Shown here: positions 7,660-14,420 of the stretch, one piece after another
Layout: the number at the start of each line of letters is the position of its first letter
Position numbering within the stretch: position 1 is the first letter of the stretch
From: RGIG995 sp045652445
Lineage (GTDB): Bacteria; Bacillota; Clostridia; Oscillospirales; UBA644
Direction of reading: 5' to 3'
NCBI GenBank assembly: GCA_045652445.1
Contig: JAZRUJ010000079.1
Location: 1 to 16,804, forward strand
Length of the DNA: 16,804 bases
Translations under genes and position numbers: made by a program
Notes under the pieces: model-generated
Seen by the model: the letters and a program-made list of their open reading frames with translations, nothing else
Told to the model about the DNA's origin: nothing
Database searches by the model: none

Positions 7660-9072
7660 TTATTCTTCGTCTTTCTTTTCTTCTTCTGCAGGAGTTTCAG
7701 CGGCTTCTTCGGCAGCGGGAGCTTCTTCCACAGCGGGAGCAGCTTCTTCTGCAACGGGAGCGGCTTCTGCAACAGCTTCAGCAGCGGGTTTCTTCTTGCC
7801 GAGAACGACAACCAAGACAACAACGACAACAATCACAACGACTGCAGCCGCACCGATGATGATCCAAAGAAGCATAGAAGAACCTTCTTCGTCTCCACCA
7901 TTGTTGTCAACAACGGGAGCATCGGTATTCACGTTGGAATCGTTGTTCCCTGTATCGGTAGAAGGAGCACCTTCCACACCCTTCTTGGTCTTGAAGACCA
8001 GGGGATCGGAAGCAGCAGATTCATTGCCTTGAGAAGTAACGGTGGTGACGTATACATCGTAGAATTTGTCAGCAGCCAAACCAGTCAAGGTGTACTTGGT
8101 ATCGGTGATGGGATCAGCGTTAACCTTAACAGCATCGCCTTCGCCATCGCTTTCCTTCATATAGATGTTGTAGCTGGCAGCATTGGAAGCGGCATCCCAA
8201 GTAACGGTGGTGTCGTTGGTGTTCTTATCGACTTCAGCAAACAAGTTGGTGGGAGGAGTACCGTTGGGGTTCCCTACGGGAACAACGGCATCGTGGTAGG
8301 TAACAACGGGAGTTTTGGCAAAATAAGTACCCTTGGAGGAGTTGTTTCCGCCGTAAGCGAGAACCATCAAACGAATCTTATCGTTTTTATTAACTTTCAC
8401 AGAAGTAAGGGAGACTTCCAGGGGTTCTGCTTTGGAAGTGTTGTGGTAACCAATGCGGTTTACTTCTTCAGCATCGCCTTCAGCAGGATAAACCTGCGTA
8501 TCGTTGATGTACAGGTAAACCAAGGCACCCCAATCTTCTGCCAAGTAACCGTCAGCATTGTTGGGATGGTTCGTGTCGGAGTTTGCGAAGATTCCGGCCT
8601 CATAGGAAATGGTACCGGTTTCAGGAACAACAAAAGTTACAGAAGCACCACCAGCGCTACCGGGATGGAGATACTTGTAACCGAGCATGGAGCAGTAGGT
8701 ATAACCACTCTGATCCCAAGCAGCTTCGGGGAATGCGGTGTAAATGTTAGCCCAAGCAGCACCCTGCTTCCAACCTTCAGAATAATAGTTGTCTTTGTAG
8801 TAAGCAGTCATGGGAAGGAATTCTTCGTCCTCGGAATTGTAGTATTCATAAGTCCAACGACCGTCGCAGAAAGAGAATCCCGTTTCGGAATCGTAAGAAT
8901 AGTAGTCCTCGTTCATTGCAAGATCATCGTGGACACCGTATTCTGCGGCAACGTCTTCGTATGCATAGGTTTCTTCTACAAATTCTCCCTCAGCGGAAGC
9001 ATTGACAGCAAAACCAACGAAGCAAGAAAGCATCATGGCGAGTGTCATGAGAAGTGCAAGTGTTTTCTTCAT
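7660..9072 (-). CDS. Exported fibronectin type III protein with TM anchor and acidic low-complexity tail
   Basis: A 470-aa predicted envelope protein; function unknown. Residues 1-27 are a signal peptide (KK, hydrophobic core, cleavage near ASA-EGE). Residues about 60-262 look like a beta-sandwich module with a carbohydrate-binding feel (LHPGSAGGASVTFVVPETGTISYEAG, then VYLYINDTQVYP and DKIRLMVLAYGG), though no named family is certain. Residues about 272-363 are a fibronectin type III domain (TTVTWDAASNAASYNIY...YDVYVTTVTSQGNESAASD). An Asn/Asp/Gly-rich linker leads to a Val/Ile-rich transmembrane helix (400-425), then KKK and a 42-residue tail almost wholly Ala, Glu, Pro and Val, ending KKDEE. 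There is no LPxTG motif. By topology the tail would be cytoplasmic. AAGGAG precedes ATG by 8 nt, and the promoter is perfect consensus, suggesting high expression. Confidence 0.85.
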   Translation of the reverse strand: MKKTLALLMTLAMMLSCFVGFAVNASAEGEFVEETYAYEDVAAEYGVHDDLAMNEDYYSYDSETGFSFCDGRWTYEYYNSEDEEFLPMTAYYKDNYYSEGWKQGAAWANIYTAFPEAAWDQSGYTYCSMLGYKYLHPGSAGGASVTFVVPETGTISYEAGIFANSDTNHPNNADGYLAEDWGALVYLYINDTQVYPAEGDAEEVNRIGYHNTSKAEPLEVSLTSVKVNKNDKIRLMVLAYGGNNSSKGTYFAKTPVVTYHDAVVPVGNPNGTPPTNLFAEVDKNTNDTTVTWDAASNAASYNIYMKESDGEGDAVKVNADPITDTKYTLTGLAADKFYDVYVTTVTSQGNESAASDPLVFKTKKGVEGAPSTDTGNNDSNVNTDAPVVDNNGGDEEGSSMLLWIIIGAAAVVVIVVVVVLVVVLGKKKPAAEAVAEAAPVAEEAAPAVEEAPAAEEAAETPAEEEKKDEE

Positions 9073-9111
9073 GTGAATTTCTCCTTTTACATGAGTTTTT
9101 TTGATATAGAT

Positions 9112-9140
9112 ATTATATACTATTTTCCGGAAATTGTCAA
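9112..9140 (-). promoter_or_regulatory. Perfect-consensus sigma-A promoter for FN3 gene
   Basis: Minus strand TTGACA (9135-9140), exactly 17 bp, TATAAT (9112-9117). The spacer contains the palindrome TTTCCGGAAA (9124-9133). The remaining intergenic stretch to 9348 is A/T-rich with nothing else I can support. Confidence 0.92.
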
Positions 9141-9348
9141 GAAGATTTTTTCTAGAAAAAAACCTTCAAAAATCGTATTTTTCCTTGATACTATCGCTTT
9201 TTTTCCATTTTCAGAACAAGATTGGGCAAGTAGTACAAAAAAATGGTTTATTTTTTGTGCAACATCACAAAACTTCTAGGTTTCCTACAAAAAACGGAGG
9301 ATATTTCTTCTCTGCCGACCAGATCCTATCTTATTTCCGCAACGATTT

Positions 9349-10563
9349 TTATTTTGACAAATCGTCATCTTTTTCAGGTCGGGAATGAGAACCGAAGGTG
9401 ATAATATTTTTTCCGTACCGCCCTCGGAGAGAATCCATAGCAAGTTCCACCTTTTCCTGCTTTTCGTTTTCCCGCTGGGATTCCGAAACGGTAAGGGTAT
9501 ATTGCAAGGGAATTTCTCCCTCGTCGGAAAGGTCGGTCACCGTCACGGTCAATGCCCGAATGGGAGTAATTCCGATCTTCCAATTTCGCTCCAGCAACTC
9601 CATGGCAACGGATGCGATTTCTTTGGCAAGGTGGGTGGGTTGCTCCAGTTTCGTTTGCCGCTGCAAGGTGGTTAAGAGGGGGTCTTTTACCGACACTTGG
9701 ACGGTACTTCCCATCTTCCCCTCTTTCCGAAGACGCCCTGCCACGGAATCGGCAAGGGCAAGAAGATTGGAATAAATTTCTCCCCGATCGGTCAAATCGT
9801 GGGGATAGGTGACCCCGTTACCCACGGATTTTACCGGTTCCCGCTGATTGCGAACGGGAGCATCGTCCAAACCTCGGGCATAGAGAGACAAGGTCTGTCC
9901 CGCTTTCCCAAACCGACGGGCTAAAAATTCCGGATCGGCGGCAGCAAGATGTCCGATGGTTCGAATTCCCAGCCGTTCCAACTCCGCCTTCATTTTCCTT
10001 CCAACCCCAAACAATTCTCCCACCGGCAACGGATAGACAATGGTAGCAACGTCTTGAGGGAAAATGACAGTGGTCGCATCAGGCTTTTTATAGTCGCTTC
10101 CCAATTTCGCAAAAATTTTGTTGTAAGAAACCCCGACGGAAATGGTGACGCCGATCTTTTCTTTAATTTCCCGGCGGAGTTTGTCGGCGATGGTCTTGCC
10201 GTCTCCAAACAGCCGTTGGCTTCCCGTTACGTCCAGCCAGGATTCGTCAATACTGAAAGGCTCCACAAGGTCGGTATAGTTCCGATAAATCTCGTTGATC
10301 CGGCGGCTGACTTCTTCGTATTTTTCATGGTGGGGCGGAATCAAAAGCAGATCCGGACATTTCCGCTGTGCCTGCCAAATGGTTTCCGCCGTTTGAACAC
10401 CAAAGGCTTTTGCTTTTTCGTTTTTGGCAAGAATGATGCCGTGACGCTTGGACGGATCTCCCGCCACCGCCATGGGAACGGTTTTATATTCCGGGTGGTC
10501 GATGGATTCCACGGAAGCAAAAAAGTTGTTGCAGTCACAATGCAGAATAACCCGGTCGCTCAT
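9349..10563 (-). CDS. dinB: Y-family DNA polymerase (Pol IV/DinB-like)
   Basis: Translesion DNA polymerase, about 404 aa. I start it at ATG 10563 (MSDRVILHCD), with GAGG 7 nt upstream; a TTG two codons earlier is possible but overlaps the upstream stop. Palm catalytic residues are Asp10 in HCDCNNFFASVE and Asp106-Glu107 in SIDESWLDV. The second acidic residue of the usual DxD start is Asn, as in a DCNN-type subgroup. The fingers (GIILAKNEKAKAFGV), a thumb helix-hairpin-helix (LFGVGRKMKAELERLGI) and the little-finger domain (about 230-350) are present. A C-terminal clamp-binding motif of QLxLF type is not evident; LQYTL sits at about the place. The gene follows a small anchored protein gene by 2 nt, sharing its promoter. 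Such polymerases are often SOS-induced; a degenerate LexA-like site lies at the operon start. Confidence 0.93.
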   Translation of the reverse strand: MSDRVILHCDCNNFFASVESIDHPEYKTVPMAVAGDPSKRHGIILAKNEKAKAFGVQTAETIWQAQRKCPDLLLIPPHHEKYEEVSRRINEIYRNYTDLVEPFSIDESWLDVTGSQRLFGDGKTIADKLRREIKEKIGVTISVGVSYNKIFAKLGSDYKKPDATTVIFPQDVATIVYPLPVGELFGVGRKMKAELERLGIRTIGHLAAADPEFLARRFGKAGQTLSLYARGLDDAPVRNQREPVKSVGNGVTYPHDLTDRGEIYSNLLALADSVAGRLRKEGKMGSTVQVSVKDPLLTTLQRQTKLEQPTHLAKEIASVAMELLERNWKIGITPIRALTVTVTDLSDEGEIPLQYTLTVSESQRENEKQEKVELAMDSLRGRYGKNIITFGSHSRPEKDDDLSK

Positions 10564-10565
10564 AA

Positions 10566-11096
10566 TCAATCCTCGGCAAAAACGCCGGAAAGAGCCTGTT
10601 CAAAGGGGGTTTGCAAGGACACATCTTCTCCGGAAATCCCGGCAACGTTCCAGGTTCCATTTTTGTCCACCACCAAGATAACGTTCCCGGTTGCGTAAAA
10701 AGGATCGTTGTATCCCTGGCGAATCACGGACAGGGTGACGGTGACGGTAAATTCACCGTTCTTTTTCGTAACTTTTAAATCGGAAAAATCCGCAAGATAG
10801 GTGTTTTCCTTCTGTTTCAAATCTGAAACGCGACCCACCCAAAGATTGCGAAGTTCCTCGGTTTTTTCCAAACAAGCTCCGCTTTCGGATTGAGGATAGA
10901 CCCGGTCAAAGGCGTCTTCCAACCGCTGGGATTTCACGTCTTTGAGAAAATCGGAAACGGCATAGCGAAGCCGAAAACATTCATAAGAAAAAGAAGTGTT
11001 ATCCCGGGGAAGAAAGAAAACCACCGCAGTTACAAGAATCCCCACGATCAGCAAACCTGCAGCCCCAAACAAAATAGGTTTCAAAAACCGTTTCAT
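10566..11096 (-). CDS. Small membrane-anchored protein of unknown function
   Basis: I do not recognise the family. The protein is 176 aa. Residues 1-30 carry a basic start (MKRFLK) and one hydrophobic helix (8-29) that is either an uncleaved anchor or a signal sequence; there is no lipobox cysteine. The rest (31-176) is predicted extracytoplasmic: a helical segment with two cysteines (Cys40 and Cys74, possibly paired) followed by beta strands (FTVTVTLSVIRQGYNDPFYATGNVILVVDKNGTWNVAGISG). This helix-then-sheet layout resembles NTF2-like or DUF4878-like lipoprotein domains, but that is a guess from pattern. A GAGGAG site lies 6 nt before ATG. It is the first gene of an operon; its TGA ends 2 nt before the dinB ATG. 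A functional link to the polymerase is unproven. Confidence 0.75.
   Translation of the reverse strand: MKRFLKPILFGAAGLLIVGILVTAVVFFLPRDNTSFSYECFRLRYAVSDFLKDVKSQRLEDAFDRVYPQSESGACLEKTEELRNLWVGRVSDLKQKENTYLADFSDLKVTKKNGEFTVTVTLSVIRQGYNDPFYATGNVILVVDKNGTWNVAGISGEDVSLQTPFEQALSGVFAED
10571..10574 (-). promoter_or_regulatory. Shine-Dalgarno deciding the dinB start
   Basis: GAGG on the minus strand, 7 nt before ATG 10563, inside the final codons of the upstream gene. It favours ATG 10563 over the TTG at 10569. Confidence 0.6.
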
Positions 11097-11120
11097 AAAA
11101 AACTCCTCGCCATATATTTA

Positions 11121-11134
11121 CTAACATATTTTCT
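11121..11134 (-). promoter_or_regulatory. Degenerate LexA-like box at dinB operon start
   Basis: Minus strand AGAAAATATGTTAG matches 11 of 14 positions of the Bacillus-type SOS box CGAACATATGTTCG. It lies just downstream of the -10, near the expected transcription start. The mismatches include a C of the GAAC core, so this is only a candidate. Confidence 0.35.
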
Positions 11135-11140
11135 ATCGTA

Positions 11141-11169
11141 AGTATACCACGTTTTTCGATCCGTTGCAA
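11141..11169 (-). promoter_or_regulatory. Sigma-A promoter for anchored protein-dinB operon
   Basis: Minus strand TTGCAA (11164-11169), 17 bp, TATACT (11141-11146), preceded by TGG, an extended -10. Confidence 0.82.
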
Positions 11170-11218
11170 GAGGAGGGGATAATTTTTTATAAAAAAGTGC
11201 GAATCACCTCCCCCGGAC

Positions 11219-11247
11219 TTGACTTTTATAGAGAAATGTGATATAAT
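11219..11247 (+). promoter_or_regulatory. Sigma-A promoter for leader RNA and DUF21/CBS gene
   Basis: TTGACT (11219-11224), 17 bp, TATAAT (11242-11247), preceded by TGA, an extended -10. Transcription should start near 11254, about 130 nt before the T run of the terminator. Confidence 0.9.
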
Positions 11248-11253
11248 CAAAGA

Positions 11254-11384
11254 AATTTTAAGAGAAGCGAAGTGAAATAATCCGTGGGCGACCACCCTCG
11301 AAGTAGTCAGAAAGACCAGGGAAAAGAATATTGTATTAATCGCATAGGACGGTTCTAAAAAGAAAACGTCTTATGTGTTTTTTT
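11254..11384 (+). ncRNA. Structured terminated leader RNA of unknown class
   Basis: A roughly 130-nt transcript is predicted between the promoter at 11219-11247 and the terminator at 11341-11384. It has no credible ORF. Possible helices are GTGG-GCGA-CCAC (11284-11295, a GNRA loop) and CCCT (11295-11298) / AGGG (11318-11321) enclosing GTC/GAC around AGAAA. AA(T)CCGT (11279-11285) can pair with ACGGTT (11349-11354), which overlaps the left arm of the terminator, so the two are mutually exclusive. That layout is like a riboswitch or attenuator for the transporter gene 47 nt further on. It does not match the riboswitch consensus sequences I know (M-box, yybP-ykoY, crcB, ydaO, TPP, cobalamin, guanidine). 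A free small RNA such as a 6S-like RNA is the alternative. Confidence 0.55.
11341..11384 (+). terminator. Intrinsic terminator inside 5' leader of DUF21/CBS gene
   Basis: CGCATAGGACG (11341-11351) pairs with CGTCTTATGTG (11367-11377), 11 bp with two G-U pairs, then T7 and another T run. It lies between the promoter and the next coding start. Confidence 0.9.
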
Positions 11385-11431
11385 GCTTTTTTTGAATTTT
11401 AACATTTTTTCAGACAGGAGTTTACCGAATC

Positions 11432-12751
11432 ATGTCCGACCCGTACCCTCAAACCGTAATAGCCATTTTATTGCTTCTTCTCAACGTTTTGTTTGCCTTG
11501 GGTGGCGAAGCTTTCAAAACCTTAAATAAGGCGATATTAAACCGTAAAGCCGAGGAAGAAGACAAAACCGCTTGCAGTATTTCCAAAATTTTAGACACCC
11601 CGGATTTGTTCCGAGCGTCCCTGTCCGCAGGGCGAACGTTGTGCAAGGGGGGAGCCATCGCCCTAATCTTGTCCGCCTATCAAGATTCCTTGAGTAGCAT
11701 TTTAAATTTGGGCGTTTGGAGTTTCGGCGTTGCCGCCGCCATTTTGACCGTTGCCACGGGGCTGGTCTTTATTTTGCTGGGAGAATTGCTTCCCATTCGG
11801 ATTGCGGAACAAAGAGCCGATGAGATCCTCTACCCTGTTTGGTCGTTTTTGCGGTTCTGCACCTTTTTGCTCTACCCCATCGCCGTTCCTTTCAATGCAA
11901 TTATAACGTTGTTTATCCAACTGTTTGGGTTAAAACACACCGCCGACGAAGCCCTTTCCAAGGAAGAGATTCAAACCCTGGTGGAAGAAAGCAGCGACAG
12001 CGGACTTTTGGAAGAACACGAACGGGATATGTTGGAAGGGATCTTCGACTTTAACGAAAAGACCGCCGACCAGGTCATGACCCCCCGAACGGAAGTATTC
12101 CTCATTGACGGAGACGCTCCGTTGTCCGACTATTTGGAAGAAATGCTCAACGAAAAGTATTCCCGCATTCCCGTCTACCGGGAAAAGGTGGATAACATTG
12201 TAGGGATCTTGTATTTGAAAGATTTCCTGTGTGAAGCCTACCGGGTAGGGTTTGATAAGGTGGACATTACCCGTTGTATCCACGATGCCTATTTTGTTCC
12301 CGAACGCAAACGGCTGGACGATCTGTATCGGGAATTGCAGAAATCCAAAAACCACATGGCGGTTTTGATTGACGAATACGGAGGATTTTCCGGGGTCGTT
12401 ACCATCGAAGACCTGATTGAAGAGGTTATGGGTGATATCGACGACGAATACGACGAAGAAGAGGACGAGATCCGTTCCGAAGACGACGGTTCTTTCGTAG
12501 CGGAAGGGTCTGCCACCATCGCGGAAATTAACGAACATCTGGATCTGAATCTGGACGAAGACAACGAAGATTACGACACTGTAGGCGGTCTTATTATTAA
12601 ACTTTTGGGTTATATTCCCGAAGAAAACGAAGATCTGTATTTGGAATACGAGGGCTGCTCTTTCCAAGTGGAAAAGATCTCCGACCGCCGCATCGAGTCG
12701 GTTCGGATTCGAAAACTGGATCCGCCGGAGCAAGCCGAAGAAAACGAATAA
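11432..12751 (+). CDS. DUF21/CBS/CorC_HlyC family membrane transporter
   Basis: Integral membrane protein of the HlyC/CorC (CNNM-like) family, 439 aa, a normal length. Members are implicated in Mg2+ or Co2+ handling. The N-terminal DUF21 domain (about 5-170) has four hydrophobic segments near 9-26, 72-90, 97-120 and 136-165, including the conserved LLGELLPIRIAEQRAD. The acidic-helix motif SKEEIQTLVEESSDSGLLEEHERDML follows (176-200). The CBS pair runs about 205-335 (VMTPRTEVFLID, YSRIPVYREKVDNIVGILYLKDFL, MAVLIDEYGGFSGVVTIEDLIEEVMGDIDDEYD). The C-terminal CorC_HlyC domain is about 350-430. AGGAG (11416-11420) lies 11 nt before the ATG, somewhat far. A terminated structured leader precedes the gene, so expression probably requires antitermination or readthrough. 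A strong terminator follows. Confidence 0.95.
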   Translation: MSDPYPQTVIAILLLLLNVLFALGGEAFKTLNKAILNRKAEEEDKTACSISKILDTPDLFRASLSAGRTLCKGGAIALILSAYQDSLSSILNLGVWSFGVAAAILTVATGLVFILLGELLPIRIAEQRADEILYPVWSFLRFCTFLLYPIAVPFNAIITLFIQLFGLKHTADEALSKEEIQTLVEESSDSGLLEEHERDMLEGIFDFNEKTADQVMTPRTEVFLIDGDAPLSDYLEEMLNEKYSRIPVYREKVDNIVGILYLKDFLCEAYRVGFDKVDITRCIHDAYFVPERKRLDDLYRELQKSKNHMAVLIDEYGGFSGVVTIEDLIEEVMGDIDDEYDEEEDEIRSEDDGSFVAEGSATIAEINEHLDLNLDEDNEDYDTVGGLIIKLLGYIPEENEDLYLEYEGCSFQVEKISDRRIESVRIRKLDPPEQAEENE

Positions 12752-12759
12752 CCCATGCA

Positions 12760-12790
12760 AAACCGAAGCCTTCCGGGGCTTCGGTTTTTT
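12760..12790 (+). terminator. Intrinsic terminator after DUF21/CBS gene
   Basis: AACCGAAGCC (12761-12770) / GGCTTCGGTT (12777-12786), loop TTCCGG, followed by T residues to 12790. Confidence 0.93.
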
Positions 12791-12796
12791 CCTTTG

Positions 12797-12825
12797 GAAT
12801 AACCGGGGACAACGACACATACATT
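12797..12825 (+). promoter_or_regulatory. Sigma-E-type sporulation promoter for sipL-like gene
   Basis: GAATAA (12797-12802), 15-bp spacer, CATACATT (12818-12825). The -10 agrees with the mother-cell sigma-E consensus CATACAnT, and the -35 and spacing also fit. No sigma-A hexamer pair is evident here. An inverted repeat AAATATC/GATATTT (12827-12844) follows at the expected transcription start. Confidence 0.7.
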
Positions 12826-12865
12826 GAAATATCAACCGATATTTTAACAAAAACGAGGTGCTTCC

Positions 12866-14368
12866 ATGAATCCCGAAATTAATCGTCTGAACCTATTGTC
12901 GTTAGCCCCGGACAAAAAGGGCGAAACCGGGGCGGAATGCGAAATCATTCTCCCGGATTATTGTCCGAATATTTTACGGATCCTGCAGAGTACCGCCCAC
13001 CCGGTATTGCACACCGCGGTGCGGTCGGGGGATCGACTCAATGCGGAGGGGAGCGTGGAATATCAGATTCTGTACCTGTCGGAAGACGGAACGGTCCAAT
13101 CCATTTGCCAGCAGGCACCCTTCCATAGTACAACAGGGATGCAATGTACCGATGACTGTGATTTTAAGGTAACGGTAACGCCGAAAAACTGTATTGCCCG
13201 TGCCTTAAATTCCAAAAAGATCCACGCCCGGTGTTCGTTGTCTGTTGGAATTAAGATCAATCAAACCCAGACCCTGCCGATTCCGGATTTGCCGGGTGAG
13301 TGTGAACGGAAAACCTGTACCAAAAAAGCAGCCCGGCATCTTTGTTCCGCAAAAAAGCCCTTGCGAATCTCCGACGAATGGGAACCGGATGCAACAAAAA
13401 CCATCTTCGCTGTTTTACAGTCTAACGTACAATTCCGAGAAACGGAACAGAAAATTTTGACGGATAAGTTAATCGTAAAGGGTGATATGACCTTTGATCT
13501 TCTTTGTGCCGATCAATTCAACACCCCGTTCCCGGTACAAAAAACTCTGCCGATTTCTCAGATTTTGGATCTGCCCGGAATTGTACCGGGAGTTGTTTGC
13601 AAAACAGATTTTGAACCCCTGTCCCTTTCGGTAACGTTACGGGACGACGCTACCGATCAGCCGAAAATACTTTGCTACGACGTGGAAGTTCAGGTTTCCG
13701 CCGACGCCTATACCATGGAGTCGGTGGAATGGACGGAAGATGTATATTCTGTCGCAAAAACGGTGGATTGCACCCGAGAATCGGTTTCTACCGAAACCTT
13801 TACCGTCATTGAGGAATCGGGTGCCATCCGAGAAACCGTCGACGTAGGAACCTGCACAAGTTTGCTTTGGATGGAAGTAAACCCGGAATTGCGGGGGACC
13901 TATTACCGTCCCGAAGACGATAAAGTGGTATGCGAAGGCGTCTGGAACTGCCGAATTTTGATGACCGACGGAGACGGGACGCCTTGCTGTACCCAGCGGG
14001 AAATCCCCTTTACACTGCAAACGCCCTCTATGGATTGCAAAAATCCCGTACGAAACGATACGACCCTGCTTCTTTCCGACTGTTCCTGGAATCTGACCGA
14101 CGCTTCCCACGTGGAAGTACGGGGAACATACCATTGGAAAGGGCTGATCTTCGGCAGAGAACGGAGCGACGCGGTCGTCAGCGTAACGGAAAAGGAAATC
14201 CGCCCCAAATGTGCCGACGCGGTGGTATTGTACTATGGGTGCAAAGGGGAATCTGCCTGGGACATTGCAAAAGAACAGGGCTGCCCCTACGCAGAACTGA
14301 TTCGCTCCAACCGATTGGAACAAGACCAATTGACGGAAGATAAAATGCTGGTCATCGTCCGCTGTTAA
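12866..14368 (+). CDS. sipL: SipL-like spore coat morphogenesis protein (SPOCS/DUF3794 + LysM)
   Basis: Predicted mother-cell sporulation protein of 500 aa that in C. difficile (SipL) binds SpoIVA and helps coat and cortex assembly around the forespore. Repeated SPOCS (DUF3794) domains are visible. The first is at about 24-125, with the family opening ECEIILPDYCPNILRILQSTAHPVL and EGSVEYQILYLSEDG. The second is at about 185-300 (TDKLIVKGDMTFDLLC, VYSVAKTVDC). A third, more divergent one is at about 305-440 (VVCEGVWNCRILMTDGDGTPCCTQ). A LysM domain closes the protein (453-500, GCKGESAWDIAKEQGCPYAELIRSNRL...LVIV), as in SipL. It is cysteine-rich and has no signal peptide, which suits a cytosolic protein of the mother cell. 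GAGGTG (12855-12860) lies 5 nt before ATG. It is a single-gene unit with a sigma-E-like promoter and its own terminator. Confidence 0.88.
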   Translation: MNPEINRLNLLSLAPDKKGETGAECEIILPDYCPNILRILQSTAHPVLHTAVRSGDRLNAEGSVEYQILYLSEDGTVQSICQQAPFHSTTGMQCTDDCDFKVTVTPKNCIARALNSKKIHARCSLSVGIKINQTQTLPIPDLPGECERKTCTKKAARHLCSAKKPLRISDEWEPDATKTIFAVLQSNVQFRETEQKILTDKLIVKGDMTFDLLCADQFNTPFPVQKTLPISQILDLPGIVPGVVCKTDFEPLSLSVTLRDDATDQPKILCYDVEVQVSADAYTMESVEWTEDVYSVAKTVDCTRESVSTETFTVIEESGAIRETVDVGTCTSLLWMEVNPELRGTYYRPEDDKVVCEGVWNCRILMTDGDGTPCCTQREIPFTLQTPSMDCKNPVRNDTTLLLSDCSWNLTDASHVEVRGTYHWKGLIFGRERSDAVVSVTEKEIRPKCADAVVLYYGCKGESAWDIAKEQGCPYAELIRSNRLEQDQLTEDKMLVIVRC

Positions 14369-14374
14369 ATGCAA

Positions 14375-14404
14375 AAAAGAGAGCCGAACCTTCGGCTCTC
14401 TTTT
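14375..14404. terminator. Bidirectional terminator between sipL-like and MFS genes
   Basis: AAAAGAGAGCCGAA (14375-14388) / TTCGGCTCTCTTTT (14391-14404), a 14-bp near-continuous inverted repeat whose A and T ends give T tracts on both strands. Confidence 0.9.
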
Positions 14405-14420
14405 CACTTTAATTCAAAAC

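Noticed and set aside
7650..7859. Short frames over the Ala/Glu-rich tail coding region
   Set aside because: Low-complexity DNA yields Leu/Gln/Lys-rich or Arg/Gln-rich shadows in other frames.
9253..9272. TTTTGTG/CACAAAA inverted repeat in the FN3-dinB interval
   Set aside because: A/T-rich, without a T run following directly, and not at a promoter; likely chance.
8029..9279. 416-aa plus-strand frame opposite the FN3 gene
   Set aside because: It is an antisense shadow of a gene with signal peptide, FN3 domain, promoter and terminator; it has no ribosome site.
9295..9348. Possible terminator of dinB: AGGAT/ATCCT and CGG/CCG before T6 on the minus strand
   Set aside because: Only a 5-bp stem with a 20-nt loop and a 9-nt bulge; too weak to annotate.
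11930..12850. 306-aa minus-strand frame opposite the DUF21/CBS gene
   Set aside because: Phe/Val/Gln-rich shadow of acidic codons, running through a terminator and the sigma-E promoter.
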